A stretch of DNA of 64,000 nt from the NCBI RefSeq assembly GCF_016907385.1, contig NZ_JAFBBU010000001.1, forward strand, positions 2,356,001-2,420,000, written 5' to 3'. Made by a program: the position numbers and the translations under genes. The notes below the pieces were generated by a model. It was not told where the DNA came from, made no database searches, and worked only from the letters and a program-made list of their open reading frames with translations. This document shows positions 38,692 to 48,600 of the stretch, one piece after another; position 1 is the first letter of the stretch, and each line of letters starts with the position of its first letter. Origin of the DNA: Subtercola frigoramans (lineage in GTDB: Bacteria; Actinomycetota; Actinomycetes; Actinomycetales; Microbacteriaceae).

Positions 38692-39771
38692 CTACGCACC
38701 CTTTCGTGCGGCGATCTTCGGAGCCAGAGGCTCGACATTATTTGCACCGGCCGCCACCTTGGGGGCATTCGGGTCGTCGAGAAGCCCAAGCTTCATTTTG
38801 ATCTTGTTCTCGATGTCGAGGGCCACATCGGGGTTCTCCTTCAGGAACCGACGGGAGTTCTCTTTACCCTGCCCGAGTTGCTCACCGTCGTAGGTGTACC
38901 AGGCGCCGGACTTGCGCACGATCTCGTGCTCAACACCGAAGTCGATGAGGCTACCCTCGCGTGAGATGCCGATTCCGTAGATGATGTCGAACTCGGCCTG
39001 TTTGAAGGGCGGAGCCATCTTGTTCTTGACGACCTTGACGCGCGTACGGTTACCGACCGCCTCTGTACCCTCTTTGAGCGTCTCGATGCGACGGATGTCG
39101 AGGCGAATGGACGCGTAGAACTTGAGCGCCTTACCGCCGGCGGTCGTCTCGGGACTACCGAAGAAGACGCCGATCTTCTCGCGCAGCTGGTTGATGAAGA
39201 TCATCGTGGTGTTGGTCTGGTTGAGGCCACCAGTGAGTTTGCGGAGAGCCTGGGACATGAGCCTGGCCTGCAAGCCGACGTGCGAGTCGCCCATCTCACC
39301 TTCGATCTCTGCACGGGGCACCAGCGCAGCGACCGAGTCGATCACGATGAGGTCGATCGATCCGGATCGCACAAGCATGTCTGCGATCTCGAGGGCCTGT
39401 TCACCGGTGTCGGGCTGCGAGACGAGGAGAGCATCGATGTCGACCCCGAGCTTCTTTGCGTATTCGGGATCGAGGGCATGCTCTGCATCGATGAAGGCGG
39501 CGATACCACCACCTCGCTGCGCGTTCGCGATCGCGTGGAGTGTGAGCGTGGTCTTACCCGACGACTCCGGCCCGTAGATCTCAACGATTCGTCCGCGGGG
39601 AAGCCCGCCGATGCCGAGCGCGACGTCGAGGGCGATGGAGCCCGTCGGAATGACTTCGACAGGGGCGCGTTCGTCGCTGCCGAGCCGCATCACCGACCCC
39701 TTGCCGAACTGGCGGTCGATCTGGGCGAGTGCTGTTTCGAGAGCTTTCTCACGAGAGGCGTCTGAGGGCAT
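38692..39771 (-). CDS. recA: RecA recombinase
   Basis: Strand exchange in homologous recombination and co-protease for LexA. It has 359 residues, with no intein (unlike M. tuberculosis). Walker A GPESSGKT is at 67-74, Walker B is [10 protein letters not shown], and [27 protein letters not shown] is the signature. The ATG at 39769-39771 follows GAAGGAGACCGCA; an ATG 15 nt upstream is not favoured. The leader from the SOS-type promoter at 40014 is about 240 nt. Confidence 0.98.
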   Translation of the reverse strand: MPSDASREKALETALAQIDRQFGKGSVMRLGSDERAPVEVIPTGSIALDVALGIGGLPRGRIVEIYGPESSGKTTLTLHAIANAQRGGGIAAFIDAEHALDPEYAKKLGVDIDALLVSQPDTGEQALEIADMLVRSGSIDLIVIDSVAALVPRAEIEGEMGDSHVGLQARLMSQALRKLTGGLNQTNTTMIFINQLREKIGVFFGSPETTAGGKALKFYASIRLDIRRIETLKEGTEAVGNRTRVKVVKNKMAPPFKQAEFDIIYGIGISREGSLIDFGVEHEIVRKSGAWYTYDGEQLGQGKENSRRFLKENPDVALDIENKIKMKLGLLDDPNAPKVAAGANNVEPLAPKIAARKGA

Positions 39772-40144
39772 TGCGGTCTCCTTCAATCAGTTGCTCGCCT
39801 GACCCAGGATTCGTTTGGATCTGCGCCGCGATCGGTGTGCCTGTAGGCTGTCGCGCTCGGCTCTCACACCCCTTCGAGGGGGTTTGATGCTGCTGACGAC
39901 AAGGCGATTTCGCTGGTCTTTCGTACATTCACCACGCTAGGCAGTGCCACCGACATCGCTGCCGCGGACAGGCCATTCTGTGGAGAACGCATGAAGAAAC
40001 CGTGCTGTGTAGGAGACTAGCAAGATCCGAACATATCTTCGACAAAGATTGACGGCGTGTTGGATTCATCGAACATCCAGACGAACGAAAGCTCACTCGC
40101 CAGTAGCGTCGCAAACACCAGGGGGTGCGTGCGCATTCGTGGGT
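39772..40144 (-). promoter_or_regulatory. recA leader and promoter region
   Basis: A 373-bp gap between DUF3046 and recA. It holds a LexA box (40028-40041) and, 5 bp downstream on the minus strand, an extended -10 TGC-TAGTCT (40014-40022). A ~240-nt untranslated leader is therefore predicted. A CCCCTTCGAGGGG hairpin (around 39870-39882) lies within the leader. No open frame is convincing. Confidence 0.6.
40028..40041. promoter_or_regulatory. LexA box of recA
   Basis: CGAAC-ATAT-CTTCG, 9 of 10 consensus positions, differing by one base from the LysM-gene box at 31181. It lies over the spacer and -35 region of the extended -10 promoter at 40014-40022. Confidence 0.75.
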
Positions 40145-40369
40145 CTAGATGCGGGGTTGTGGCAGGCCAGCACCGTGCCAGCGGGACTTCGGCACATCGG
40201 CTGCGCGACAGAGAGCCAGCCAGACCTCACGGGCGTCCGCGCCCCTGGAGATGGCTTCGTCTGCGGTACGCCCGTCGAACTCACTCAGAGCGAGATCGTT
40301 CGTAACGACCCTTCCAAAGCCAGGGCCGAACTCATCGAGCACGGCCTGACGGAATTCACTCAGTCTCAC
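40145..40369 (-). CDS. DUF3046 protein
   Basis: Seventy-four residues, function unknown. It matches the actinobacterial DUF3046 pattern: RLSEFRQAVLDEFG at the start, then LSEFDGRTADEAISRG and REVWLALCRAADVP. This family is regularly found just upstream of recA in Actinobacteria. The GTG start is 3 nt after the clgR stop, so it is co-transcribed with clgR. Confidence 0.85.
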   Translation of the reverse strand: MRLSEFRQAVLDEFGPGFGRVVTNDLALSEFDGRTADEAISRGADAREVWLALCRAADVPKSRWHGAGLPQPRI

Positions 40370-40372
40370 CGC

Positions 40373-40681
40373 TTAGCGAGCAACCAGTCCGGCATCGAAT
40401 CCTGCAACGAATTCATCGGGCACCGTGTCGGGGATCGTGTCGATGCCCTCAATGACAGCCAGCCGGTCGCCGACCTCGCGCATGATGACGGAGATGGGCG
40501 TGTCGAGCGCCTCGGCCACCGAAGCGAGAATTTCGCTCGAAGCTTCTTTCTGGCCGCGCTCGACCTCACTGAGGTAACCGAGGGCGACACTGGCTTTACT
40601 TGCCACCTGGCGAAGGGTGCGGCCCTTCTGAAGACGGAAGTCCCGCAGCACGTCGCCGATCTCTTGGCGAACTAAAATCAT
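40373..40681 (-). CDS. clgR: ClgR-like XRE-family transcriptional regulator
   Basis: One hundred and two residues. The HTH is at about 15-70 (LRDFRLQKGRTLRQVASKASVALGYLSEVERGQKEAS). This sequence and the position between cinA/pgsA and recA match ClgR, activator of clp protease genes in actinobacteria. The ATG at 40679-40681 follows AAGGAGGCTCCA. The pspA-like gene often found after clgR is absent. A 175-bp region upstream should hold its promoter. Confidence 0.88.
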   Translation of the reverse strand: MILVRQEIGDVLRDFRLQKGRTLRQVASKASVALGYLSEVERGQKEASSEILASVAEALDTPISVIMREVGDRLAVIEGIDTIPDTVPDEFVAGFDAGLVAR

Positions 40682-40856
40682 TGGAGCCTCCTTGCGTGTG
40701 TGTCTTCGGTGAGTTGTTCGTGGTGCACTAACAATACGGTGGCTTCGACAGCCGAGGTACCGTTCCACAAACTCTAAACGAACAACACTGGACTTTCGGT
40801 GTTAACGACACCAGGTGTAACGAGATCGAAACCTGAGTCATTCCCGCGCAACATGG

Positions 40857-41351
40857 CTAGAAGCGCGCACTCAGGATTCGCACAGCTTCACTGACAGCTC
40901 CGGCTCGAATCCTGTCCCGACCACCGTCGAGGTGCAGAGCGACGCTCCAGGTCTTGTCACCCAGGGAGAGACCGACGAAGACGGTGCCCTCAGGGTGTCC
41001 GTCGGCCGGGCCCGGGCCGGCCACCCCGGTTGTCGAGATACCGATCGAGGCAGCAGAACCGTCCACAGCCAACGCGTATCGCACTCCCTCAGCCATCTGC
41101 TCGGCGACTTCCGGATGCACGGGGCCCTGTGTTCGCAGGAGGTTCGCGTCGACCCCCAGCACTGACGCCTTGATCGCTGTGTTGTAGGCCACCACTCCCC
41201 CGAGAACGACGTTCGACGCACCGGCGGGCCTGATGAGTTCAGCCACGAGGAGACCCCCAGTGAGGGACTCAGCAACAGCAACCGTCTCGCCGCGTCGAGT
41301 GAGTTCTGCGATCAAGGCTGCGGTCAGGTCGATCTCGTCGCCGTCGGTCAC
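40857..41351 (-). CDS. CinA C-terminal domain amidohydrolase (PncC-like)
   Basis: Probable nicotinamide-nucleotide amidase, recycling NMN. It has 164 residues, corresponding only to the CinA C-terminal domain. Motifs are VAVAESLTGGLLVAEL, VVAYNTAIKASVLGV and STTGVAGPGPADGHPEGTV. The start overlaps the pgsA stop by 4 nt, as in other actinobacterial pgsA-cinA pairs. A role in competence, implied by the name, is not supported for this short form. Confidence 0.92.
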   Translation of the reverse strand: MTDGDEIDLTAALIAELTRRGETVAVAESLTGGLLVAELIRPAGASNVVLGGVVAYNTAIKASVLGVDANLLRTQGPVHPEVAEQMAEGVRYALAVDGSAASIGISTTGVAGPGPADGHPEGTVFVGLSLGDKTWSVALHLDGGRDRIRAGAVSEAVRILSARF

Positions 41352-41941
41352 TGCTTCTTGGCCTTGTTGAGCTTGTGGTCCTGCACCAGATAATCGAGTC
41401 CGGTCACCACGGTCAGCACGAAGGCGATCGACATGAAGACCAGGTTCACCACGTTCACCCAGTCGCCGAGGAGCGAGGCGAAGGGGAACAGGGCAAGCGA
41501 GATGGCGATCGACTGTGCGAGAGTCTTCAGCTTGCCGCCACGGGATGCCGGGATCACGCGGCTCTTGATGACAGCGAAGCGCCAGACCGTGATGCCCACC
41601 TCACGCACGAGGATGATGATGGTCACCCACCAGGGCAATTCGCCGAGGATCGACAGGCCGACCAACGCACCGCCGGTGAGCACCTTGTCGGCGATGGGAT
41701 CGAGGATCTTTCCGAGGTCGGTGACCTGGTTGTTCTTGCGGGCGAGATGACCGTCGACACCGTCGGTCGCGATCGCCAGCACGAAGAGGATCGCCGCGAG
41801 GTAGCGCAGCAGCCCGTTCGCGCCATTGTCGGCCAGGAGCATCCAGATGAACAGAGGCGCCAGCAGGATGCGCACGACCGTGATCGCGTTCGGCAGGTTC
41901 CAGTTGCTGGGCTTGGCGGGAGTCTCGGGTGAAACGGTCAT
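41348..41941 (-). CDS. pgsA: CDP-diacylglycerol-glycerol-3-phosphate 3-phosphatidyltransferase
   Basis: Membrane enzyme making phosphatidylglycerol phosphate. It has 197 residues from the ATG at 41939-41941. The CDP-alcohol phosphotransferase motif D-x2-D-G-x2-A-R-x8-G-x3-D-x3-D is intact (DGVDGHLAR...LGKILDPIADK). About five or six hydrophobic helices are present. It starts 4 nt after ftsK. Confidence 0.93.
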   Translation of the reverse strand: MTVSPETPAKPSNWNLPNAITVVRILLAPLFIWMLLADNGANGLLRYLAAILFVLAIATDGVDGHLARKNNQVTDLGKILDPIADKVLTGGALVGLSILGELPWWVTIIILVREVGITVWRFAVIKSRVIPASRGGKLKTLAQSIAISLALFPFASLLGDWVNVVNLVFMSIAFVLTVVTGLDYLVQDHKLNKAKKQ

Positions 41942-41945
41942 GGTG

Positions 41946-44828
41946 CTACTCTCTGCCGGTGAGGCCCCACGCGTCTTCGTCGGAAGTCGCCTCTTCTTCA
42001 GGATACCCGTCACCGGGTGCGGCGAGAGGGTCGGCATACGTCATGCCGGAGGGCGCGGAGGAGGCCGATGACGAGCCCGCCGCCGACATGCCGCGAGGGT
42101 CGATCGTGGAAGAAGGTGCGGCCGCAGCATCCGACCCGCGCAGCATGGCGAGAACCTCGGGCAGCTGCTCTGCCGTGACCAGCACATCGCGCGCCTTCGA
42201 TCCCTCTGACGGGCCGACGATCTCGCGCGATTCGAGCAGGTCCATGAGGCGCCCGGCCTTGGCGAAACCGACCTTGAGCTTGCGCTGGAGCATCGACGTC
42301 GAGCCGAACTGGGTGTTGACGATGAGTTCGGCTGCCTGAAGGAGCACTTCGAGGTCATCACCGATGTCGGAATCGATCTGCTTCGACACTGCAGCCACCG
42401 TGACGTCGTTGCGATAGTCGGGCCGCGCCTGGCGCGTCACATGCTGAACGACCTTCTCGATCTCACTCTCGCTGACCCAGGCACCCTGCACGCGGATCGA
42501 CTTCGAGGCGCCCATCGGCAGGAACAATGCGTCACCCTGCCCGATGAGCTTGTCAGCACCCGGCTGGTCGAGGATGACCCGCGAATCCGTCACGCTGGTG
42601 ACGGCGAACGCGAGACGCGAGGGCACGTTGGCCTTGATCAGCCCGGTCACGACGTCGACGCTCGGGCGCTGGGTCGCGAGCACAAGGTGGATTCCGGATG
42701 CCCGGGCCAACTGCGTGATGCGAACGATCGAGTCTTCGACATCGCGCGGTGCCACCATCATGAGGTCGGCGAGTTCGTCGACCACCACGAGCAGGTACGG
42801 GTAGGGCTTCAGCACACGATGGCTGCCTGCAGGAAGCACGATCTCGTTGTTGACCACGGCGCGATTGAAGTCGTCGATGTGCCGAAACCCGAAGCTCTCG
42901 AGGTCGTCGTAGCGCATGTCCATCTCTTTGACGACCCAGGCGAGCGCTTCAGCAGCCTTCTTCGGGTTCGTGATGATGGGCGTGATGAGGTGTGGAACGC
43001 CCTGGTAGGCGGTGAGCTCCACGCGCTTGGGGTCGATCAGCACCATGCGGACCTCGGCGGGCGTCGCACGCATCAGGATGCTCGTGACCATCGAGTTCAC
43101 AAAGCTCGACTTGCCCGAACCGGTCGAGCCAGCGACGAGCAAGTGGGGCATCTTCGCGAGGTTGGCGATGATGAACTTGCCTTCGACGTCTTTGCCGACG
43201 CCGATCGTCATCGGGTGCACGTCGTTCGTCGCCTTGGCCGAGCGCAGCACGTCGCCGAGCACGACGATCTCTCGGTCGGTGTTCGGAATCTCGACCCCAA
43301 TGGCACTGCGCCCCGGAATGGGCGAGAGGATACGCACCTCGTTGCTCGCGACGGCATACGAGAGGTTCTTGCTGAGTGCGGTGACACGCTCGACCTTCAC
43401 GCCCGGGCCGAGTTCTATCTCGTACCGCGTGACGGTGGGGCCCCGTGAGAAGCCGGTGACCTTCGCGTCGACCTGGAACTGCTGAAGAACGTTGGTGATC
43501 GCGGCAACGATGTCGTCGTTGGCCTGCGATCGTGCCTTGGAGGGCTCGCCGAGCGCCAGGCTGGCGGCCGGCGGCAACGAGTAGTTGAGCTGCTCGAGCT
43601 CCTTCACGTCTGCCAACGGTACGAAGACGTCGCCCACGGTGTCGGCCGCTCCCGCAGCACCCGGCTCCATGCCGAAGAGCACTCCGGTGAACGATGCCGT
43701 GTCGGTGGCCGCATCGTCACGGATGCCCGTGGCCGACTTGGAGCCCGGCAGGATCTCTCCCGTGAAGCGCTTGACCGCCTGTTCCGCCGCCTCCATGTCG
43801 CCCAGGAGCGAGGCGCCGAAGCTGGCCGTGCTGTCGATGACCTCAGTGGGAGGAGTTCTGTCTTCGATGAACGTTCGGTCGACGACGGTGGGGTTGACAG
43901 TCGTTGTCGGGATGATCGGGCTGTCGAACGCCGGATCTTCTTCGCGCTGCGTCTTGTTGCGGCGCCACCACGGCAGCGCCTCGTCGACGTCTTCGAAGTC
44001 GAGTTGCAGGTCACCGGTCTGGGCGGTTCCCGACGCAGTGGACGTGGACGACTTCGCGGTCTTCGTCTCACCCGCATCGGGTGCCTCGCCGAACGCCGCA
44101 CCGAACAGGTACGAGTAGAGCTCCTTCGAGCGCACACCGACCTTGTTCGGCGGTGTCTTCGTGATGATGAAGAGGGAGAGAAGGAGGAGGAGCGACACGA
44201 TGATCGTCGCGCCGACCGAGGTCGTCACAAGGATCAGGGGCGCCGCGAGCACCCAGCCGAGCACTCCTCCCGCGTCTGCGAGCTTCTCGATTCCCTCACC
44301 GGGTGAGGGCTGCGGACTGAAGATGTGGCAGAGCGCCGAAACGGTGAGCAACAGGATGCCGAGGCCAATGCCGATTCGGCCGTTGTCGTTGACCGAATTC
44401 GGGTGGCGGAACAACCAGATCGACAGGAGCAGCATCACGACGGGCAGCGCATAGGCCACCCGCCCGAACAGGCCGCCGAAGGTGTAGGCGTCGAGCAGGT
44501 TCGCGACGGGGTTGGCCACGAGGAACCACTCGATGATCGCCCCGGCGACGGCCAGCAGGAACAGCAGGAAAGGGAACCCGTCCCGGCGTTCGTCTTTAGC
44601 CAGCTCCTCGTGCCCGAACGCGCGTGCGGCGCCACCGGTGAGGTGCGCGAGGCCGAGGTACATCCTGGCGAACGGGCCGGGGCCCTGATCATCCGCCGGG
44701 AACTTCAGCGTCTTCTGCACAGTCGTCGGCGCCGTTTTCGCGGGCGTCTTGCGCGAGCCCGTTGCCGCCGAATCGCGCGTGCCAGAAGCACCGCGGGCGC
44801 GGGAGTTCGACCTGGTACTCGTAGCCAT
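41946..44828 (-). CDS. ftsK: DNA translocase FtsK
   Basis: Septal DNA pump for chromosome segregation. It has 960 residues. A basic N-terminus of ~65 residues and four or five membrane helices (to about 225) are followed by an acidic, Thr-rich linker (about 240-400). The motor comes next: Walker [11 protein letters not shown] near 565 and Walker [15 protein letters not shown] gamma-type winged helix is near 845-905 and a short disordered tail ends the protein. TAGCGT (44835-44840) lies 6 nt before the ATG, with no Shine-Dalgarno. Confidence 0.95.
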   Translation of the reverse strand: MATSTRSNSRARGASGTRDSAATGSRKTPAKTAPTTVQKTLKFPADDQGPGPFARMYLGLAHLTGGAARAFGHEELAKDERRDGFPFLLFLLAVAGAIIEWFLVANPVANLLDAYTFGGLFGRVAYALPVVMLLLSIWLFRHPNSVNDNGRIGIGLGILLLTVSALCHIFSPQPSPGEGIEKLADAGGVLGWVLAAPLILVTTSVGATIIVSLLLLLSLFIITKTPPNKVGVRSKELYSYLFGAAFGEAPDAGETKTAKSSTSTASGTAQTGDLQLDFEDVDEALPWWRRNKTQREEDPAFDSPIIPTTTVNPTVVDRTFIEDRTPPTEVIDSTASFGASLLGDMEAAEQAVKRFTGEILPGSKSATGIRDDAATDTASFTGVLFGMEPGAAGAADTVGDVFVPLADVKELEQLNYSLPPAASLALGEPSKARSQANDDIVAAITNVLQQFQVDAKVTGFSRGPTVTRYEIELGPGVKVERVTALSKNLSYAVASNEVRILSPIPGRSAIGVEIPNTDREIVVLGDVLRSAKATNDVHPMTIGVGKDVEGKFIIANLAKMPHLLVAGSTGSGKSSFVNSMVTSILMRATPAEVRMVLIDPKRVELTAYQGVPHLITPIITNPKKAAEALAWVVKEMDMRYDDLESFGFRHIDDFNRAVVNNEIVLPAGSHRVLKPYPYLLVVVDELADLMMVAPRDVEDSIVRITQLARASGIHLVLATQRPSVDVVTGLIKANVPSRLAFAVTSVTDSRVILDQPGADKLIGQGDALFLPMGASKSIRVQGAWVSESEIEKVVQHVTRQARPDYRNDVTVAAVSKQIDSDIGDDLEVLLQAAELIVNTQFGSTSMLQRKLKVGFAKAGRLMDLLESREIVGPSEGSKARDVLVTAEQLPEVLAMLRGSDAAAAPSSTIDPRGMSAAGSSSASSAPSGMTYADPLAAPGDGYPEEEATSDEDAWGLTGRE

Positions 44829-44850
44829 GCGTCCACGCTACTGTCCGCCC

Positions 44851-44880
44851 CGCACGGAACGCCGTTAGCCGCTCCGTGCG
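44851..44880 (-). terminator. rnj 3' hairpin
   Basis: CGCACGGA (44851-44858) / TCCGTGCG (44873-44880) in the 80-bp rnj-ftsK gap. The ftsK promoter -10 lies 11 bp beyond it, so it probably insulates the two units. Confidence 0.5.
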
Positions 44881-44908
44881 CGCCGAAAAGTCACGTAGAT
44901 CGAGCGAA

Positions 44909-46585
44909 CTACGCCTCGATGACGACCGGCACGATCATGGGTCGGCGACGGAAGGAGGTGTTCACCCAGCGACCGACTGTGCGGCGCACGACCTGCTGCA
45001 GGGCATGCGTGTCGCGGGTGCCATTGCCCACAGCTTCGGCCAGAGCCGCAGCGATCTTCGGCTTGACCTTGTCGAAGACGACGTCGCCCTCGGCGAAGCC
45101 CTTGGCGTGGATCTCCGGCCCGACGATGATGCGGCCCGTATTCGCCTCGATGACGACGATGATCGAGATGAATCCCTCTTCGCCGAGGATTCGGCGGTCT
45201 TTGAGGTCGTCATCGGTGATCTCGCCCACGCTGTTGCCGTCGACGTAGACAAAGCCGAGGTCATACTGGCCGACGATGGTGGCGACACCGTCTTTGAGGT
45301 CGACGACGGTGCCATCATCCGCCAGGATCGTGTTGGCCTCCGGAACACCGGTCTCGATGGCGAGCTGCGCGTTCGCCACCAGGTGCCGGTACTCGCCGTG
45401 AACCGGCATGACGTTCTTCGGCTTCAGGATGTTGTAGCAGTAGAGCAACTCCCCCGCGGCAGCGTGACCCGAGACGTGCACTTTGGCGTTGCCCTTGTGC
45501 ACAACGGTCGCACCGAGCTTAGTGAGGCCATTGATCACGCGGTACACAGCATTCTCGTTGCCGGGGATGAGCGACGACGCCAGGATGACCGTGTCACCGG
45601 GCCCGACCTCGATCTGGTGCTCGAGGTTGGCCATCCGCGACAAGACGGCCATTGGCTCACCCTGCGAACCGGTCGACATGTAGACGATCTTGTCGTCGGG
45701 GATGTCGCCGGCCTTCTTGAAGTCCACCAGCACGCCGTCAGGAACCTTGAGGTAACCGAGTTCGGCGGCGATACCCATGTTTCGGACCATGGAGCGGCCC
45801 AGAAGCGCCACGCGGCGCCCGTTCGCGTGTGCTGCATCGAGAACCTGCTGCACACGGTGCACGTGGGACGAGAAGCTGGCGACGATGACCCGGCGGGGAG
45901 CCTTGGCGATCACGTTCTCGAGCACGGGCCCGATGGTGCGCTCAGAGGGCGTGAACCCAGGAACGTCGGCGTTGGTGGAGTCGACCAGGAACAGGTCCAC
46001 TCCGGCTTCACCGAGGCGTGCGAAGGCCCGCAGGTCGGTGATCCGGTCGTCCAGCGGCAGTTGGTCCATCTTGAAGTCGCCGGTATGGAGCACAACACCG
46101 GCAACCGTCTTGATGGCGACAGCCAGGGCATCCGGAATCGAGTGGTTCACCGCCACGAACTCGAGCTCGAACGGGCCCATCTGCTCGGTCTGGCCCTCCT
46201 TCACCTGGTAGGTGTACGGCTTGATGCGGTGCTCCTTGAGCTTCGCCTCGACAAGCGCGAGGGTGAGGCCGGAGCCGATGAGGGGGATGTCGTTCTTGTG
46301 GCGCAGAAGGTACGGCACGGCACCGATGTGGTCTTCGTGGCCGTGGGTCAGCACGATGCCGACGACGTCGTTCAAGCGGTCGCGGACGAGCGAGAAGTCC
46401 GGCAGAATCAGGTCGACACCGGGCTGGGTCTCTTCAGGGAAGAGCACGCCGCAGTCGACGATCAACAGCTTGCCGTTGATCTCGAAGACGGTCATGTTTC
46501 GACCGATCTCGCCGAGACCGCCGATCGGGGTGATCCTGAGGGTGTCCGGCTTCAGGGCCAGGGGTTCGTATACGGCGTTGGGCAT
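44909..46585 (-). CDS. rnj: ribonuclease J
   Basis: Metallo-beta-lactamase/beta-CASP RNase with 5' exonuclease and endonuclease activity in mRNA decay and rRNA maturation. It has 558 residues from the ATG at 46583-46585, set by AGGAGGGCAT just upstream. The metal site HGHEDH is at 81-86, with HTGDFKMD and the beta-CASP motifs (including SGHAAAGEL and PVHGEYRHL) following. A C-terminal domain ends in a short basic segment. It follows dapA by 72 nt. Confidence 0.95.
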   Translation of the reverse strand: MPNAVYEPLALKPDTLRITPIGGLGEIGRNMTVFEINGKLLIVDCGVLFPEETQPGVDLILPDFSLVRDRLNDVVGIVLTHGHEDHIGAVPYLLRHKNDIPLIGSGLTLALVEAKLKEHRIKPYTYQVKEGQTEQMGPFELEFVAVNHSIPDALAVAIKTVAGVVLHTGDFKMDQLPLDDRITDLRAFARLGEAGVDLFLVDSTNADVPGFTPSERTIGPVLENVIAKAPRRVIVASFSSHVHRVQQVLDAAHANGRRVALLGRSMVRNMGIAAELGYLKVPDGVLVDFKKAGDIPDDKIVYMSTGSQGEPMAVLSRMANLEHQIEVGPGDTVILASSLIPGNENAVYRVINGLTKLGATVVHKGNAKVHVSGHAAAGELLYCYNILKPKNVMPVHGEYRHLVANAQLAIETGVPEANTILADDGTVVDLKDGVATIVGQYDLGFVYVDGNSVGEITDDDLKDRRILGEEGFISIIVVIEANTGRIIVGPEIHAKGFAEGDVVFDKVKPKIAAALAEAVGNGTRDTHALQQVVRRTVGRWVNTSFRRRPMIVPVVIEA

Positions 46586-46657
46586 ATGCCCTCCTAGAGG
46601 GTATTCGGCTCCCATACGGCAGGCGCATGAGGGCTCAGGGGATGAGAAAGCCGCGTT

Positions 46658-47665
46658 CTAGCGGGTCGTACCAGGTATTTTGGGCAGCGCTCCGCCTGCG
46701 GCGGCGTTGCGGTCGGGACGGAAATTGGTGAACGAGAGCCCTGGAATGGTGCGCACAAGATCGATTTCGTCTTCGATCTTCGCGGCCTCCCACTCTTCTG
46801 GGCCGACGAGCGGGAGTCGCACCCGCGGGCTCGAGATGCGACCGAGTCCGTGGAGGATGTACTTGACGGCGACGGTGCCGGGCACGTGGGTCATCGTCGC
46901 GCGAACCAGGGGCTCGAGCGCCTTGTGCATCGCGGTTGCCGTGGCGAGGTCGCCTGCGTTCACGGCATCGATCATGATGCGGTACGGCCGGGCGGCGATG
47001 TTGTTCGTCACGCCGATGAGGCCGGTTGCGCCGATCGCGAGGTGCGGCAGAACGTTCGAGTCATCGCCTGAGAAGTACAGCAGATCGGTCTGGTTGAGCA
47101 CTCGGCTGACCTCGCTGAAGTCGCCTTTGGCGTCTTTGATGGCGAGGATGTTCGGGTGCTTCGCCGCCCGGAGAATGGTGTCGTAGCTGATTGGGATGCC
47201 CGTGCGACCGGGAATGTCGTACAGGATGACCGGCAGATCGGTCGCGTCGGCGATCATGCGGAAGTGCGTGAGCACGCCGGCCTGTGTGGGCTTGTTGTAG
47301 TAGGGCGTGACAACCAGGTTGCCGTCGGCGCCGGCTTTCTCGCTCTGCTTGGCCAGCTGCATGGCGTGCGCGGTCTCGTTCGAGCCACCGCCGGTGATGA
47401 TCTTCGCGCGACCGTCGGCAACAGACTTGCCAACCTCGACAAGCCGGACCTTCTCTGCGTCGGTGAGGGTCGATGTCTCGCCGGTGGTGCCCGTGACGAC
47501 GATGCCATCGGCTCCATCGGCGATCACGTTGTCGATGAGCTTCTCCACGCTCGCCCAGTCGACTTCGCCGTCGGCAGTGAACGGGGTCACCAGGGCGACC
47601 AGCACCTGCCCGAAGGGATTCTCGGCCGGAGCGGGAGTGGAGGGGATTTCAGACGAAGGAGCCAC
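46658..47665 (-). CDS. dapA: 4-hydroxy-tetrahydrodipicolinate synthase
   Basis: First committed step of lysine/DAP synthesis. It has 335 residues, with a ~20-residue N-terminal extension. Schiff-base Lys177 is in LAIKDAKGD, Tyr149 in VILYDIPGRTG, and TGTTGE near 59-64 is typical. The GTG start (47663-47665) lies 20 nt after era. TACTCT (47672-47677) is 6 nt upstream, suggesting a leaderless promoter in the gap. Confidence 0.95.
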   Translation of the reverse strand: MAPSSEIPSTPAPAENPFGQVLVALVTPFTADGEVDWASVEKLIDNVIADGADGIVVTGTTGETSTLTDAEKVRLVEVGKSVADGRAKIITGGGSNETAHAMQLAKQSEKAGADGNLVVTPYYNKPTQAGVLTHFRMIADATDLPVILYDIPGRTGIPISYDTILRAAKHPNILAIKDAKGDFSEVSRVLNQTDLLYFSGDDSNVLPHLAIGATGLIGVTNNIAARPYRIMIDAVNAGDLATATAMHKALEPLVRATMTHVPGTVAVKYILHGLGRISSPRVRLPLVGPEEWEAAKIEDEIDLVRTIPGLSFTNFRPDRNAAAGGALPKIPGTTR

Positions 47666-47685
47666 GTTGACAGAGTACCGGTGAA

Positions 47686-48600
47686 TCAGAATCCCAGCCT
47701 GCCCAACTGTTTCGCATCGCGCTGCCAGTCCTTGGCGACCTTCACCCGGATGCTGAGGAACACCTGCTTGCCGACGAGAGGCTCGATCGACGCCCTGGCG
47801 CGGGCACCGACTTCACCCAGCCGACTGCCGGACTTGCCGATGATGATGCCCTTCTGGCTGTCACGCTCGACGAAGAGGTTGGCGTAGATCTCGACCAGGT
47901 CGCGATCGTCGCGCTCGATCATGTCGTCGATGGTGACGGCAATCGAGTGGGGAAGCTCATCCTGAACTCCCTCGAGGGCTGCTTCCCTGATGAGTTCCGA
48001 GATACGGGCTTCGAGCCCTTCGTCGGTCTTCTGGTCGTCGGGGTACAGTTTGCCCGAACGAGGGAGGAGCTTGACGAGTTCTGCCGTCAGAATGTCGAGT
48101 TGCAGGTTGCTGGTCGACGAGATCGGGATGATCGCCTCCCAATTGCGCAGCTCCGAGATCGCGAGCAGTTGCTCTGCGACGGCAGGGCGCGATGCCGCAT
48201 CGATCTTGGTGACGATGGCGACCTTCTTCGCGCCGGGGAAGGCATCGAGTTGCTCATTGATGAACCGGTCGCCAGGGCCGAGCTTCTCGTCTGCGGGTAC
48301 GCAGAAACCGATCACGTCGACATCGCCGAGCGTCGACTGCACGACCGAATTCAATCGCTCGCCAAGGAGCGTGCGGGGGCGGTGCATACCCGGCGTGTCG
48401 ACCAGGATGAGCTGGCCATCCGGTCGGTGCACGATGCCGCGGATCGCCCGCCGTGTGGTCTGGGGCTTCGAGCTGGTGATGGCGACCTTCTCGCCGACCA
48501 GGGCGTTCGTGAGAGTCGATTTGCCGACATTGGGCCGACCGACGAACGAGACGAATCCCGCCCTGAAGTCGGGGTCGGTGACGGATTCTGAGCCGATCAT
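47686..48600 (-). CDS. era: GTPase Era
   Basis: Ribosome assembly GTPase binding the 16S 3' end. It has 304 residues. G1 GRPNVGKST (21-29), G3 DTPG, G4 TKID and a C-terminal KH domain (GKSGSRLGEVGARARASIE) are visible. It overlaps the upstream CBS protein gene by 4 nt (ATGA). recO, often next in actinobacteria, is not here; dapA follows. Confidence 0.96.
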   Translation of the reverse strand: MIGSESVTDPDFRAGFVSFVGRPNVGKSTLTNALVGEKVAITSSKPQTTRRAIRGIVHRPDGQLILVDTPGMHRPRTLLGERLNSVVQSTLGDVDVIGFCVPADEKLGPGDRFINEQLDAFPGAKKVAIVTKIDAASRPAVAEQLLAISELRNWEAIIPISSTSNLQLDILTAELVKLLPRSGKLYPDDQKTDEGLEARISELIREAALEGVQDELPHSIAVTIDDMIERDDRDLVEIYANLFVERDSQKGIIIGKSGSRLGEVGARARASIEPLVGKQVFLSIRVKVAKDWQRDAKQLGRLGF

